Below, piece after piece: positions 1-9,854 of a stretch of 64,000 nucleotides of DNA. Origin of the DNA: Asterella californica (Eukaryota; Streptophyta; Marchantiopsida; Marchantiales; Aytoniaceae); assembly GCA_036924285.1 (NCBI GenBank), contig JAYKYS010000002.1, positions 4,464,001 through 4,528,000 of the forward strand. The letters run 5' to 3'. The position numbers and the translations under genes are program-made. Numbering within the stretch: the first letter of the stretch is position 1; each line of letters opens with the position of its first letter. The notes under the pieces were generated by a model. The model ran no database searches, was not told the origin of the DNA, and worked only from the letters and a program-made list of their open reading frames with translations.

Positions 1-760
1 CACGAACTGATCATCAACATCATTAAGCGAAAGAGACAAGTAATGTCCGAGCAAGTAGAAAGTCAGATGATAGATGCAGTAGGAGCTTCTCTAAATGATG
101 TAGAGTTCGGAAAGGTGCATTTTCAAGAGGCTGATGATACAGAGTACCAGCAAGAAGCGTTGGTTGCTGGTACCAACACTGATGAATTTGAAGATGAAGA
201 AGCTGGCGACGAGAGTCCAGCTACCGATAGCGACTTCAGAAAAAGACACTGAGCTCGTGCTACAACTGCTACACGAGTTCGCCTTGGAAGTCTTGAACCT
301 GTTGCTGCTTTAGTTGATCACGGATCTGAGATCAACATCATGTCACGGGAGGTGTACGACAGGGGATAGTGGTCTATTCAAACTGAACCATAGTTGGGTG
401 TTACGAGCTGCAAACAACCAGAAGGGTGAGTTATATGGCGCTTGTCTCAACGGGAGAGTGAAGCTGGGTGATTGGAGGTAGATCAGCACTTCTTCATGCA
501 GTCTTCTGCTTCATATCCTTTGATTCTTGGCCAGTCTTATATCATTGCAGTTCGAATGGAGACGAAGGTGATGGATGACGGATCTCACTATGCTAGGATC
601 CGTAGTCTAGATGACAGACGTTTTGTTAAGTTTCTGACCGTTCGTACGAACCACGAACGAAATAGACAGACTTTGAGAGATTCTCCTATATGTAGGAGTA
701 AGGGTTTTCAGAAACCACTCATGTAGGACGGGATAACAAGAGTGATGGATATGCTACTAC
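1..760 (+). pseudogene. Gag C-terminus and aspartic protease remnant (G1)
   Basis: The frame is open from base 1 to a TGA at 250 and corresponds to the Gag-protease linker of G3 (the HELIINIIKRKRQ stretch matches FHEVIIDIIKRKRQ). The protease follows at about 300-370, with the active-site stretch LVDHGSEINIMS. It has D-H-G-S where most Ty3 proteases have D-S/T-G. An in-frame TAG interrupts it just after, where G3 reads GRWSID. The C-terminal half continues in 472-726 with ASYPLILGQSYI and the VMDDGSHYARIRS segment, both conserved in G2 and G3. The protease would release the mature Gag and Pol proteins; this copy cannot. Confidence 0.8.
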
Positions 761-761
761 T

Positions 762-1425
762 ATGATCTCGCTTGAGCAGCATGTGGGATCACAGGAGGCT
801 GACGAAGAGGTTGCTCAAGATTCAGAGAATAGTTACACTGTACATAGTTGGAAATCTAATTTGATGACTTTCAGTTCTGATGACTGGAGTGAGTTCAAGA
901 GAGTAGAGGATTTGACTGAGAAGAGTAGAAGGCAGATGAAAAATATGCAAAAAATCTACGCTGTACATGACTTTTGAATGAAGGTGAGATGATTTCTGGT
1001 GTTTACGAGGAGTTTGTAGGTGTACAGTCTTTTGTTCTTTGACTGGATGATGTATATAGGTTGATGGAGCAGATGGGAGGAAGGGTGGTGATCTCTATCC
1101 ACTTTCATAAAGTCTATGAGGAGGTTGTCTCGTGCTTGCAATCTCGTCCTCATCCGAGACTGGAGAGTGGATGGAAGGATGCAATCTGCTGGTGTGGCTT
1201 CTCGTGAAGAAGCAGATGTTCACACCAAATACAAAATTGTAGCGAAGAAGGTGAAACCAGTGGTGACCTGTTGATTCTCGACTGCAGATGAAGTTAGCGG
1301 CCATTGAGTCTGTACTGAGAGATCTTAAATAGATAAGACACGAGTTTACTCAAGAGACACTCGAGCAGCTCTAGATAGGAGGGGGTGGCTTCTTGACTGA
1401 AGTGGAGAAATGAGCTTTTGAGCAG
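762..1425 (+). pseudogene. Protease-RT linker remnant (G1)
   Basis: This stretch lies between the protease and RT segments and matches the position of the poorly conserved linker in G3 (22554-23260). A short acidic open stretch at 762-977 and the later KYKIVAKKVKPV-like segment near 1225-1260 correspond to VETKYKSVAKKVKPV in G3. The frame changes several times. I assign no catalytic function; in the family this part of Pol joins protease to RT. Confidence 0.55.
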
Positions 1426-2205
1426 ATGATAGTTAGCCATGGTAAGGCATTTTCTTTCTCAGTTGAGGAGATTGGTTGTGTGGATCCTAGTGTGATAGCT
1501 TCGATGGTTATCTTCACTGTTCCTCATGTACCTTGGGACTTGAAGCCGATTCCAGTCCCTCGTGCCTTGCTACCGAAGATTATTGAGTTACTGAAGGAGA
1601 GGATGCGGATGGGTATTCTTGAACCATCCACGGCTCCGTATTCTAGCCGATGGTTCACAGTACCTAAGAAGACATGGACCTTAGGCTTCATCCAAGACTT
1701 GCAGCCTGCCAACAACATCAAGATTCGAAACGTTGGGACAGGACCTGTGGTTGATGAAGTAGCCGAGGCATTTGCTGAAAGATCGATCTATTCTATTGGA
1801 GATCTATTTTGAGGTTACGATCAGTTTCAGCTTGCTTTGGAGAGTAGAGATTTGACTACCATGTGTACACCTTTGGAGTTGATGCGGATGTGTACTCTTC
1901 CTCAGGGTGCGACAAACTCAGTAGCTCCTATGCAAAACGTGACGCATAAGGTGTTACGAGAGTTTATACCTGAGATCACTATTCTATTTTTGGATGATAT
2001 CCTCATGAAAGACTGTCCGGTGGAGGACAAAGACAAAGTTGTGACTTCTAATGGTTGCAGAAAGTTCGTTGCAGACCACATTCGAGATGTGGAAAAGATT
2101 CTGATGCGCTTGGAAGCACCTCACTCTGTCAAGTACCAAATCTCTCTTTGGAATGTCAGAGATTGTGGTGGTGGGTCTTGTGTGGTACTTTTGGGAGACG
2201 ACTGA
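1426..2205 (+). pseudogene. Reverse transcriptase remnant (G1)
   Basis: This is the RT domain that would copy element RNA into DNA. It contains the fingers motif APYSSRWFTVPKK, the first catalytic region (GDLF, stop, GYDQFQ), LPQGATNSVAP, and the active-site box ILFLDDIL near 1980, where FLDD replaces the common YVDD. A TGA at 1810-1812 stands where G3 has TCA (a transversion). After about 2150 the frame shifts. The match to G3 is residue by residue over most of this length, so the family call is firm. The protein is not functional. Confidence 0.88.
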
Positions 2206-2820
2206 ACCTAGAGAAGGTAGATGCTATAGCAAGGATAGCATACTGTACCAACATCACTGAGGTTCGACGATTCTTAGGAGCTTGTGTATTCCTCATTATG
2301 CACACATTGCCGAGTCTCTGTATGCACTTCTGAGAAAAAGAAAAACGTTTACTTGGCGGCAAGAACATCACGAGACGATGGAGCAGCTGAAAGAGTCTTT
2401 GAAGTCTCCACATGTACTAAGGAGATTTAACTACGAGAGCAGAAGACCTATCATATTGACTGTTGACACGAGTCCAAAGACGATTGGATGAGCAGTTGGT
2501 CAGAAAGACGCATACGGTGTGCGGTTTATTTCTAGGTTTGGAGCTCGAATCTTAACAGATAGGCAACGTAACTATCCTCAAGTTACGTTGCCTATCTATT
2601 ACTGCTATGAAGGTAGATCGAGAGTTCTTGATAGATGCCCGTGTGATAGTAGAAATAGATTGTTTGCCTTTGCTAGGTATGATAGCAAACTATAAAACTC
2701 CAGACATAGCAATGCTACGATGGATTGTTTATATCCGGAGTATGAACCCTGAGCTGAAACATATAGCAGCAAAGGACAATCTTGTTGCAGACATGTTATC
2801 TAGGGCTCGTTATACAGATG
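2206..2820 (+). pseudogene. RNase H remnant (G1)
   Basis: RNase H degrades the RNA strand of the RNA-DNA hybrid. The first acidic site is in ILTVDTSPKTIG near 2455-2490, followed by a TGA where G3 has TGG (GIGWAIG), a W-to-stop transition. LTDRQRNYPQ follows. The C-terminal half runs from 2607 with EIDCLPLLGMIANYKT and the AKDNLVADMLSRARY segment, whose final Asp is a conserved RNase H residue. The stretch 2540-2600 contains a short direct repeat of GGCAACGTAACTATC-like sequence that appears to be a local duplication. Confidence 0.85.
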
Positions 2821-3640
2821 AGGATGAGATAATTACAGAAGTGGAAGGTGAAGAGAAGAGAGATGTTTGGTGCCAAGTTGGTCAGCAGACTTCGGACTTG
2901 GAACCACTGTTGTTCAACGAGGAGTTCTACACGGAGAAGTTCCGTGACATTGGATTCTATCTGAGTTCATTATGCAGCCGAGAAGGTTGGAGTGATGCAG
3001 AGTTCAAGGAGATCAGATGAAAGGCGTACGGTTACCTTCTACATGAAGGTTATCTGTGGAAGCATCCGAAGAGAAGAGATGGGATGCTTGCTAGAGTGGT
3101 GGATGATCAACCGACGAAGCTAAATCTGCTTAAGGAGTTTCATGACACCTTGTGGACTGGACACCGTGGAGTTTGGGCTACGTACACGAAAATGAAGGAG
3201 CGATACTGGTGGAAGAGTTTGTATCAAGACGTAGTGGATTTTGTTGGGTCATGTCTGCACTGCCAGTTCTACTCTAAAGTCCGTTACAGAGATGGACTTG
3301 TACCTACCTACCCACATAGTATTCATTTTTCGTGGGTCTTTGATCTTGTGATGATGCCGCCGGGACTATGAGGGATGCGTTACTTGGTGTTGGCTCGAGA
3401 AGATCTCTCCAACTACGTGGAGGGACGAGCACTACGAACGAAGATTACAGAGAACATATGTAGATTCGTACTAGAAGATATTATCTGTCGTTATGGATCT
3501 GTTGGAAGATTACGAGCAGATAGGGGCGAGTTGAGAGATGCAGAAGCGAAGGAGTTCTTTGCTCGCTATGGAGTAAAGCTTCGGCTTACTACTGCCATGA
3601 ATCCAGAAGGCATTGGTAAGAGTGAATGAGTACACCCTTC
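2821..3640 (+). pseudogene. Integrase remnant (G1)
   Basis: Integrase inserts the element DNA into the chromosome. The zinc-binding HHCC module is visible near 3130-3275: His in KEFHDTLWTGHRG (two His) and Cys in GSCLHCQ (two Cys). The catalytic D,D-E triad can be placed at VFDLV (about 3338), ADRGEL (about 3518) and GKSE (about 3615). In-frame TGA codons follow the GL of MPPGL and follow GKSE; the latter stands where G3 has AGA in SERGHP. The ADRGEL context is shared by G3 and replaces the more usual SDRG of other Ty3 integrases. Confidence 0.87.
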
Positions 3641-4313
3641 TATTATTCATGCTTTAGTAAAAGCATGTGATGGTAGGCCTAGAGAATGACCGAGACTACT
3701 TCCATTTGCTTTATGGGCTGATAGAACTACACATTGTACCACGACTGGCTATATGCCAGTTGAGCTTATGTTGGGACAGAAGCCAATCATGCTTGCTGAG
3801 GAGGACTTTCCTACGTGGGCTACGCTACCATGGGAAGATGGTATAGATCATACTTCACTCCCTGCTTTACGAACTAGGCAGTTGGAGCGAAGGGAGGAGG
3901 ATCTTGCTGAGGCGCAAAGGAAGCTGAAGGTGACTCGAGTCAGAAACAAAGAGCGTTTCGACAAGACTCACCGACTATGACCAAAGCTAATACGTGTTGG
4001 TGACTGGGTTCTGGTATGATAGCACGTTGGAGAACCAGCATTCTACACTTCGTAAGTTCTCGCGAAGATGGTTCGAGCCTTATGTTGTGTTAGATGTTTA
4101 TGAGAATGTCACTTATAGTTTACGTGAGTTAGATGATACTCCTTTGAAACTATCTGTGGCTGGCAAACGAGTGAAGTTGTTCAAATAACATGGAGGATCA
4201 GTAGATTTTTTCAACTTTTTGGAGTCTGAGAGGATGACAAGGGACGAAGACGAGACTACTGAAGAGGTTGAGGCGGGGGAGACTGATGATGATGAAGAGC
4301 AGATAGAACGATA
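3641..4313 (+). pseudogene. Integrase C-terminal domain and acidic tail (G1)
   Basis: This continues the integrase: HPSIIHALVKACDG, the MPVELMLGQKPIM segment (LWADRTTH before it) and the RNKERFDKTHRL segment lead into the small C-terminal domain, which in this family binds target DNA (ENQHSTLRKFSRRWFEPY). The final part is an acidic tail ending in GWHMPEDVQV, the same end as in G3. Two TGA codons (about 3688 and 3978) stand where G3 reads CGG and CGA (arginine), consistent with C-to-T change. No chromodomain is visible. Confidence 0.82.
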
Positions 4314-4348
4314 AAGAGGTTGGCACATGCCAGAGGATGTGCAGGTTT

Positions 4349-4360
4349 GGAAGGGGTGGA
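4349..4360 (+). promoter_or_regulatory. Polypurine tract before the G1 3' LTR
   Basis: The run GGAAGGGGTGGA lies immediately before TGTCGTGATG. It matches AGAGGGGGTGGA in the same place in G3. In LTR elements this tract primes plus-strand DNA synthesis and so marks the 3' LTR start. Confidence 0.75.
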
Positions 4361-4820
4361 TGTCGTGATGTGAGTTATTCCACATAGTAAATAATTCACC
4401 TCTTAGTTAGAAGCTAGTCTCTCTTAGTGAAGTTAAGACCTCAGAGAAGTCGATTTTGGAAGAAGTGAGCATTCAAAAATCTGAAAACACCACGGCGTAG
4501 GTCTCGTCACGCTGATCACCGTGGTATGTTCAAAAGTTGCAAACGGAGTTGCAGGCAAAATGTTACTTGGGGTTCTTCTACAAGATTTCTGATACCGGGG
4601 AATTTACCATAAATCTGGGTGAGTTCGAAAAATATGTTTTAGATTTTTCTCATGTAGATTGTAGTATGTAGTATTTTTTTGCATTTTGAAATGCACAAAT
4701 AGAGCATGTCTAGTGAAAGTTATGGCATTTCGTGTTAGTAAAGGAAATACGAGATACCGCAGCTTTCTAGCATATCAGTTTAGCAACTGATCTCTAAAAC
4801 CAGTTGTGAGATCAGCTTCC
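4361..4820 (+). repeat. Partial 3' LTR of G1
   Basis: It begins with TGTCGTGATGTGA right after the polypurine tract. The first 42 bases or so match the LTR at 56293 (shared CACATAGTAAAT core), after which the two diverge. The usual CGACA or CA end is not found before the region is cut, so only a fragment of about 460 bp is assigned. It carries no open reading frame of note. Confidence 0.6.
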
Positions 4821-4821
4821 G

Positions 4822-4891
4822 TGGTGTAACTGAGAAACTTGTAGGGAGGAGGTCTTTGGATCAAATCCCTTCAGACTCACAACCGGCTTGG
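4822..4891 (+). repeat. tRNA-like pol III promoter boxes, possible SINE head
   Basis: TGGTGTAACTGAG (4822-4834) resembles a tRNA A box. GGATCAAATCC (4858-4868) is one base from the B-box form GGTTCAAATCC. The boxes are about 25 bases apart. No tRNA cloverleaf can be drawn, so this is at most the head of a tRNA-derived SINE, cut at the junction with G2. Confidence 0.4.
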
Positions 4892-4936
4892 AGTAGGCTG
4901 GCCCCTTCGGGAGAATATGAAGTAGGCTGGCCCCTT
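4892..4936. repeat. 16-bp direct repeat at the G1/G2 junction
   Basis: AGTAGGCTGGCCCCTT occurs at 4892-4907 and again at 4921-4936. The second copy abuts the point where the minus-strand RT of G2 stops matching its relatives (after SRWFTLPK). It looks like templated filler DNA or a small duplication made when the two broken ends were joined. Confidence 0.65.
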
Positions 4937-5596
4937 TGGTAATGTAAACCAACGACTAGAGTATGGTGCAAACGATGGTTCCAAGATCTTCATCTGCATC
5001 TTCTCCTTCAAGAGCTCTATGGGTTTCGGTAGATGCGCTCTAGGTACAGGAATTGGCCTCAAATCCCAAGGAGCATGTGGAACTGTGAATATGATCATTG
5101 GCGTCACAATGCTAGGATCTACACATCCGATTTCTGAGGCTTCAAAAGCAAAAGCTTTCCCGTGCCTAGTTAACATCTCCCTAAACCTATTCTCCTCCAC
5201 AGGCAAAAGAAAATCTGCAGAACCAACCTTCAACTCCTTGAGCGTAGCTTCAGTGAACTTGTGACCGACTCGACTAAGATCTCTTAAGCTTTTCTCCTTA
5301 GAAGATTGTTGGACTCGCTGGTTAGAATCACTAGGTAATAGTTGAGCAACATGTTTTACCTTCTTGTCTACCGTTTTGTACCTAGTGTCAACTCTAACTT
5401 CAGGATCTAAGAATGACTCTATAGCTGTATAGAGCTCCCTAGAGTGTACTTCCACCACATGATCCTCATCTTCTTGCTCATGCATAGCAAGCTCATCGAT
5501 GAAATCTCCCAATCCTAACTCCAAATAAACACCTTCTATCTTATCATCCTCTTCAAGCACACCAACTCTCTTTAGGTCTTTTTCAGTTTTTCGCAC
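4937..5596 (-). pseudogene. Linker and N-terminal RT fragment (G2)
   Basis: Open on the minus strand for over 200 codons. It carries the linker (VDTRYKTVDKKVKHVAQ), then the RT start: GKAFAFEASEIGCVDPS, PHAPWDLRPIPVPRAH and APYSSRWFTLPKG. In G3 the next residues are the RT fingers and palm with both catalytic Asp sites. Here the sequence switches at about 4937 to unrelated residues read through the junction. The open frame technically continues to 4877 but the last 20 codons are junction sequence. Without the palm no polymerase activity is possible. Confidence 0.85.
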
Positions 5597-5754
5597 AACC
5601 TTCTGCTCTCACTTCTGCAAGTCAGCAAGTCGTGTATGTGTAGCAAATCCACTCCCAGAAAATCTCACAACTCCTGTACAAAAAGTAGTTTCTTTCTCTA
5701 GCGAGAGTACCTTCTCCAGTGTACCACTATGTCCTCGCTCTATAACAGTACTTG
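5597..5754 (-). pseudogene. Broken protease-RT linker (G2)
   Basis: This short stretch separates the Gag-protease frame (stop at 5755) from the RT frame (open from 5596). The frame differs on the two sides and stops occur in between, so at least one indel plus a stop has accumulated. In G3 the same linker is also the most damaged part. Confidence 0.6.
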
Positions 5755-7905
5755 TCAAAAATCCTTGAACTCCTCCGTGACCTTAGGCAAGGAGCCACCC
5801 CTCAGATAATCTCTATTCCGCTCGTGGTTTGCTGATACAGTTAGAAACTGTACCGCTCTCTTGCCATCTTGACTTCTGATCCGTGCATAAGCAGATCCAT
5901 CATCCAAAACCTTGGTCTCCATCCTCACAGCTGTAATGTAAGGTTGACCGAGTATCACCGGGTATGATGTACTATCTTGAACAAAAAAGTTTTGTTCAAT
6001 AGTTTCATCTCCCACCTTCACTTTCACATCAGGACAAGCTCCATAGAGTTCTCCTCGTGTGTTGTTCGCTGTTTTGATCATCCAACCATGATCTATATCA
6101 ACAGGCCATCCACCTTGCTTGTAGATGTCCTTAGAGACAATATTGATCTCTGATCCATGATCAATGAGAGCAACCACCGGATCTGTCATCTCTCCTATCT
6201 TCACTAAGGCTTCGGTAGTAGCTCTAGCCCAATGTCCTCTAGTGTAATGGCTAGGGACCTTGTCATCGTTATCATCCTCAAACCGAACCTTGCGGTTGAT
6301 GCAGCATTGAGCTAGTTCTAACTCTTCCTCTCTTGATATCCTTGTGTCTAATGCATTAGACACAGCGGTTTCTCCTGCCAATTGTCTTTTTCGTTTGATG
6401 GTGTCAATAATGACATCATGAAACTCCCTCTTGGCAATCCCAAGAACCTCTCGCAAAGTAAACTCGATCTTGGCATTGAGTACTCTCTCTTCTAGTACTC
6501 CTTTCAGATCCGTAGCAGCTTCAATATCAGACTGAAGCTTGTATGAAGGAGATTTACCTTTCTCCTTACCTCTGCTCTTCTCTGACTTCTCGGGAGTAGA
6601 GGATATGACCTCTTCCATAGTCTCCTCTGGTAGAGACATAATCTCCGGTCTGAACTTTTCTCCTCTTGTTTGCCTCTTGAGAGCTGTTCTTTCTTCGCTA
6701 GGACCTGCTTCATCTCGTTTGCGCTTCTCCTCCATGAGAGCCTCATGTTGACTCTTCGCCAAATAAGCATGTACAGACATTGTATCCACGGGATCATCCC
6801 ATCCAGTAGCACCCCTGATTGCCGTGGCTGTTTTGAGCAACTCCTCCTTTGCCATTTTCCCCCTTTTGTTCGTGCTTACCGCGTGACTCCACATATCAAG
6901 AGTATCTCCATGTTTCTTAGAAGCACTTCTTTCTCGTACTACCTCAACTCCATAAGTAGCAGCTTCTACCGACGCAGTAGCATGCTGAGTTAGATACTCC
7001 TCCAGTACTTGCTTCATTCCTCCTTTCCCGAAGTTGGTTCTAAAAATCTCTCCATTATCCTTCAGAGCAATCTTTCCTTCCTTCCAATAGACTACTCCAT
7101 CTCGTAGAGTTTTGGCAAAATCACCACACTCTCTTCGAGCATGATCAGAACTATCACACCAAATCATACATAATCTTGAGCATCTCTGTACATAATCTTG
7201 CTTAGGAGCAAGTTTGGTATCATGTGCTCCTCCCTTCTCTTCCAACCTTGCTAACTTGATCTGCAAGCCCCTCATCCCTTTTACCAACTCATCCATAGCA
7301 TCTCTTTGCGGTGCAACTTTCGGGACAGGAATAGTAGGAAGTGGAACTTGAGGTACATGCACAATAGGTGCTTGCACATTGGGTACCATTGGTTGCCTAC
7401 GAGGTACTATGATCGGTGGTGGTCTCTCTTCTTGTCTTACCACCACCTTCCCTCTCCGGTACTCTCGTTTGGCAAGTACACTCATTGCTTCAGAGACTTT
7501 TCTCCAGTCAGTCGTGAGTCCGTTGTCTTCCATCCTATCTTCCAGAAGCAGCTCCAACTCCCTTTGTAATTCATTGTTGGCTGCTTGCAGAAACAACTCC
7601 ACCTTGTCGTTCTCCAATGTGAGCTTCTCCATCCGAGACAACTGAAGGAATTGTCTCTCAAACTCTCGAAATAGCTCTGTGGCAACAAGCCCTTTGTTGG
7701 GTTTGTTTACCCACTCCATGAATGACTTCTTAGTCACTCGGTCTGCATCTTCTAAAGAATACTCTTCTTTCAGCTGAAGAATAAATCCTTCCCACGTAGC
7801 ACCATGAGATCGGATGATGTCCTTCATGTGCTCTCGTAGTTCAGGTACGACAGCAAGCGCAAATGTACTCACCATCTCTCTTTCAGGCACCTTGCTCAAC
7901 TCCAT
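5755..7905 (-). CDS. Gag capsid/zinc-knuckle and aspartic protease polyprotein fragment (G2)
   Basis: A 716-codon frame. Residues 1-170 are helical and charged and match the G3 Gag capsid region (VPEREMVSTFALAVVPELR against VPEKEMVENFELAVVLEIR). A proline-rich stretch follows (about 170-215), then a CCHC zinc knuckle (IWCDSSDHARREC) whose first Cys pair is disturbed by a small duplication. A long charged linker with the KIEFTLREVLGIAKREFHDV segment is shared with G3. The protease starts at about residue 579 with ALIDHGSEINIVS and ends near VQFLTVSANHERN. Gag and protease are in one frame. The true start lies upstream in 7919-8389, which is one frame off, so this is not a complete gene. Confidence 0.85.
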   Translation of the reverse strand: MELSKVPEREMVSTFALAVVPELREHMKDIIRSHGATWEGFILQLKEEYSLEDADRVTKKSFMEWVNKPNKGLVATELFREFERQFLQLSRMEKLTLENDKVELFLQAANNELQRELELLLEDRMEDNGLTTDWRKVSEAMSVLAKREYRRGKVVVRQEERPPPIIVPRRQPMVPNVQAPIVHVPQVPLPTIPVPKVAPQRDAMDELVKGMRGLQIKLARLEEKGGAHDTKLAPKQDYVQRCSRLCMIWCDSSDHARRECGDFAKTLRDGVVYWKEGKIALKDNGEIFRTNFGKGGMKQVLEEYLTQHATASVEAATYGVEVVRERSASKKHGDTLDMWSHAVSTNKRGKMAKEELLKTATAIRGATGWDDPVDTMSVHAYLAKSQHEALMEEKRKRDEAGPSEERTALKRQTRGEKFRPEIMSLPEETMEEVISSTPEKSEKSRGKEKGKSPSYKLQSDIEAATDLKGVLEERVLNAKIEFTLREVLGIAKREFHDVIIDTIKRKRQLAGETAVSNALDTRISREEELELAQCCINRKVRFEDDNDDKVPSHYTRGHWARATTEALVKIGEMTDPVVALIDHGSEINIVSKDIYKQGGWPVDIDHGWMIKTANNTRGELYGACPDVKVKVGDETIEQNFFVQDSTSYPVILGQPYITAVRMETKVLDDGSAYARIRSQDGKRAVQFLTVSANHERNRDYLRGGSLPKVTEEFKDF

Positions 7906-7918
7906 CTCTCGGGAATAG

Positions 7919-8389
7919 TTACTTTAGGTACTTGGATATGTTCTTCCCGTCAAACTGATCTAGCAACCCCACAACAGATTGCAAGGCTTTAATAGCCATT
8001 GCTTCTTTCCTTTCAGTGACTTGCTGTTGTTGCATTACCAACGCGAATGCCTCAAGCAATCGCATATCAGACCGTGAAAGCTTGGTCACCTTTGGGGCCT
8101 CCCCAGATGTAGAAGCTTCATCTACATAATGACCCAACCCGTCAATGTCCATGGTGGCAAAACCACGCACGTACCTCTCACCCCGATGTTTCACGTCGAG
8201 TTCACCAGCTATCGTATAACGTGTTTTTCTGTCTAGGAATACACTGGGTATATGGCTGTGTAGAGGTATGTGGATTGACAAGGTTGGATCTAGATCTGGA
8301 TGTTTCCACTCAAATGTTTCACTATCTACTCTTCTAGCCCGAGTGACCTTGTATCTGCTCGGCTCAAGTTTACAGCTTGCTAGATCCAA
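7919..8389 (-). pseudogene. N-terminal Gag segment (G2)
   Basis: A 156-codon open stretch in a different frame from the following 716-codon frame. It ends KNISKYLK, stop; in G3 the equivalent runs on as DISKYVQYYAREME, and shifting one base here gives YSREMEL, so a single indel separates the two. It contains VMQQQQVTERKEAMAIKAL; the same glutamine run is TAG TAG in G3. There is no in-frame ATG at the left end; a TAA lies just upstream at about 8393, and an out-of-frame ATG at about 8409 suggests another indel near the start. Confidence 0.75.
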
Positions 8390-9755
8390 GGTTTACGTAT
8401 AGGTTGCATAAACTTGTGTTACAAACAGATCTTTTGTACTCTAACTAAAAGTACTCAGCTCTGTACTATCTAACTGAAGTTATTCCTCTATATCACTGGA
8501 AGCATGTCTTCTGAAATAGCTCCCGAGCGACGCTAAATGCCCATCAATCCAACTATCACAACTTCATAGTACAACCAGAAGATGCTATAAGATCACTCAA
8601 TCAACTTGATAGAGTATCGATACAACTTGTTGTACACCCTGGCCTATCAAGCATTCCAGCAAGGTAAAGCATGCATGCTTCAAGGCACTACTCAGATTTC
8701 AATATAGCACCAACAGCGGTAATACCTGGCAGCTCCGAGAACCCAAACAGCGGCTTAAGATTCATGACGACTCCGTTCTCTTTCATCACCAAGAGCTGAA
8801 ATCAGCCCCACACCCTCCAATGTCGAGTTGTATGCAGGCATGGCAGTTTCAGCAACAAACTCCTCTCCAAATTGATTGAAAATGACCAAAATGACCATAG
8901 ATGATACCGAAAAATCCGAAATTGCTAATAACAGAAGTATCTTTGAACTTTGAGACCTCAGTCCTCCCAAACCAGTCGACCAATGATGATCAAACTTCAC
9001 AGGAAGCTTGATTGGACCCTTCACTCCTACCCTGAATAATTTACAGGTCGAAATCTTAAACCAATTCTCAGATATGGATCAAACCGTAATCTGTGCTAAC
9101 TTCAGAGCTTTACAGACCCAGGTACATTTGATCCAAGATTCTGAACAAACTACTCGACCATTTGAGGTGAAACTTCCCAAGTATCTTACTGATAAGACAT
9201 GCTTCAACCCTGGAAAGTTTCACTCAGAAATTCGACTCAGAACTTAAGCAATAGCAAACTATCCATGGCTATCACAGTTCGCTGTCCCCGCCTTATCCCG
9301 TCTGCACTTCTCAACTTCAATCGGTCGGTTCAGAATCCAAATCGATCAAGAACCTGACGAAATTGATATCAAAATGACCAACACGTCGTCAGCTCTCCAA
9401 CCCAACAGACAGCTCCTCAAAACTCTTCGCGAGTCTCTCGAAACAACCAGAAATGTAGCGGTAGATCCGAATTGCACCCCCCTCCACTCGATCGATCATA
9501 ACGCACTCATACTTCCATCAAATCGACCGATTCTTCAGCCCAGATTGTAGCTCTCCAACCATACCCTTCGTTTCGCGAATGGACCTCCGAAGCCTCCAGA
9601 AACCACAGAAACGTCGCGAGGATCAGCTAGAACACCATTGGTCCAAAAATGGACCAATAAGAGCAAAAAGAGCTTTACTTTTTGTCTTTTCTCCTCTTAA
9701 CTTTTCCTTTAGAACGAATTTTTACTCCTAAGGAGACATAAGACATCAACAAGAC
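8390..9755 (-). repeat. Putative 5' LTR and leader of G2
   Basis: About 1.37 kb without a credible gene lies upstream of G2 Gag on the minus strand, close to the 1.39-kb LTR length of G3. Similarity to the G3 LTR is too weak for me to place ends. One shared trait is an ATTGGTC box with T-rich and CTTTAG-like flanks at 9635-9710 (minus strand), resembling CATTGGTCTGTTTTTGTC of G3. A 7-bp inverted repeat, TTGGTCC and GGACCAA around AAAAAT, lies near 9640-9660. Confidence 0.4.
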
Positions 9756-9854
9756 TCTAAGACCTCAAAAAATCCTTCAGATACGTCGATGGATTCTTCG
9801 CGGTCCGTAACCACATAGAAGCGCTCAACCAGAATGAAACCAGTGAGCCGCAGA

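Larger units (their letters stand above)
1..4820 (+). mobile_element. Ty3/gypsy LTR retrotransposon G1, 5' end outside the window
   Basis: The order on the plus strand is end of Gag, protease, linker, reverse transcriptase, RNase H, integrase, C-terminal tail, polypurine tract and the start of a 3' LTR. This is the Ty3/gypsy order, with integrase after RNase H. Each segment aligns by eye with the complete element G3 (18828-27575) and with the inverted copy G2. The reading frame has more than ten stops and several frame changes, so the copy is dead. Its LTR begins at 4361 directly after a purine-rich run. The right boundary is uncertain because the LTR is cut by the junction with G2 near 4937. 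Confidence 0.9.
4937..9755 (-). mobile_element. Ty3/gypsy element G2, inverted and truncated inside RT
   Basis: Read on the minus strand this is the 5' part of an element of the same family as G1 and G3: leader or LTR (about 9755-8390), Gag, protease, linker, and the first part of RT, ending at about 4937. The rest of RT, RNase H, integrase and 3' LTR are absent. Its Gag-protease reading frame (7905-5755) is the longest open frame in the window, so it is the best preserved Gag reference here. The outer boundary near 9755 is a guess based on loss of similarity. Confidence 0.8.
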
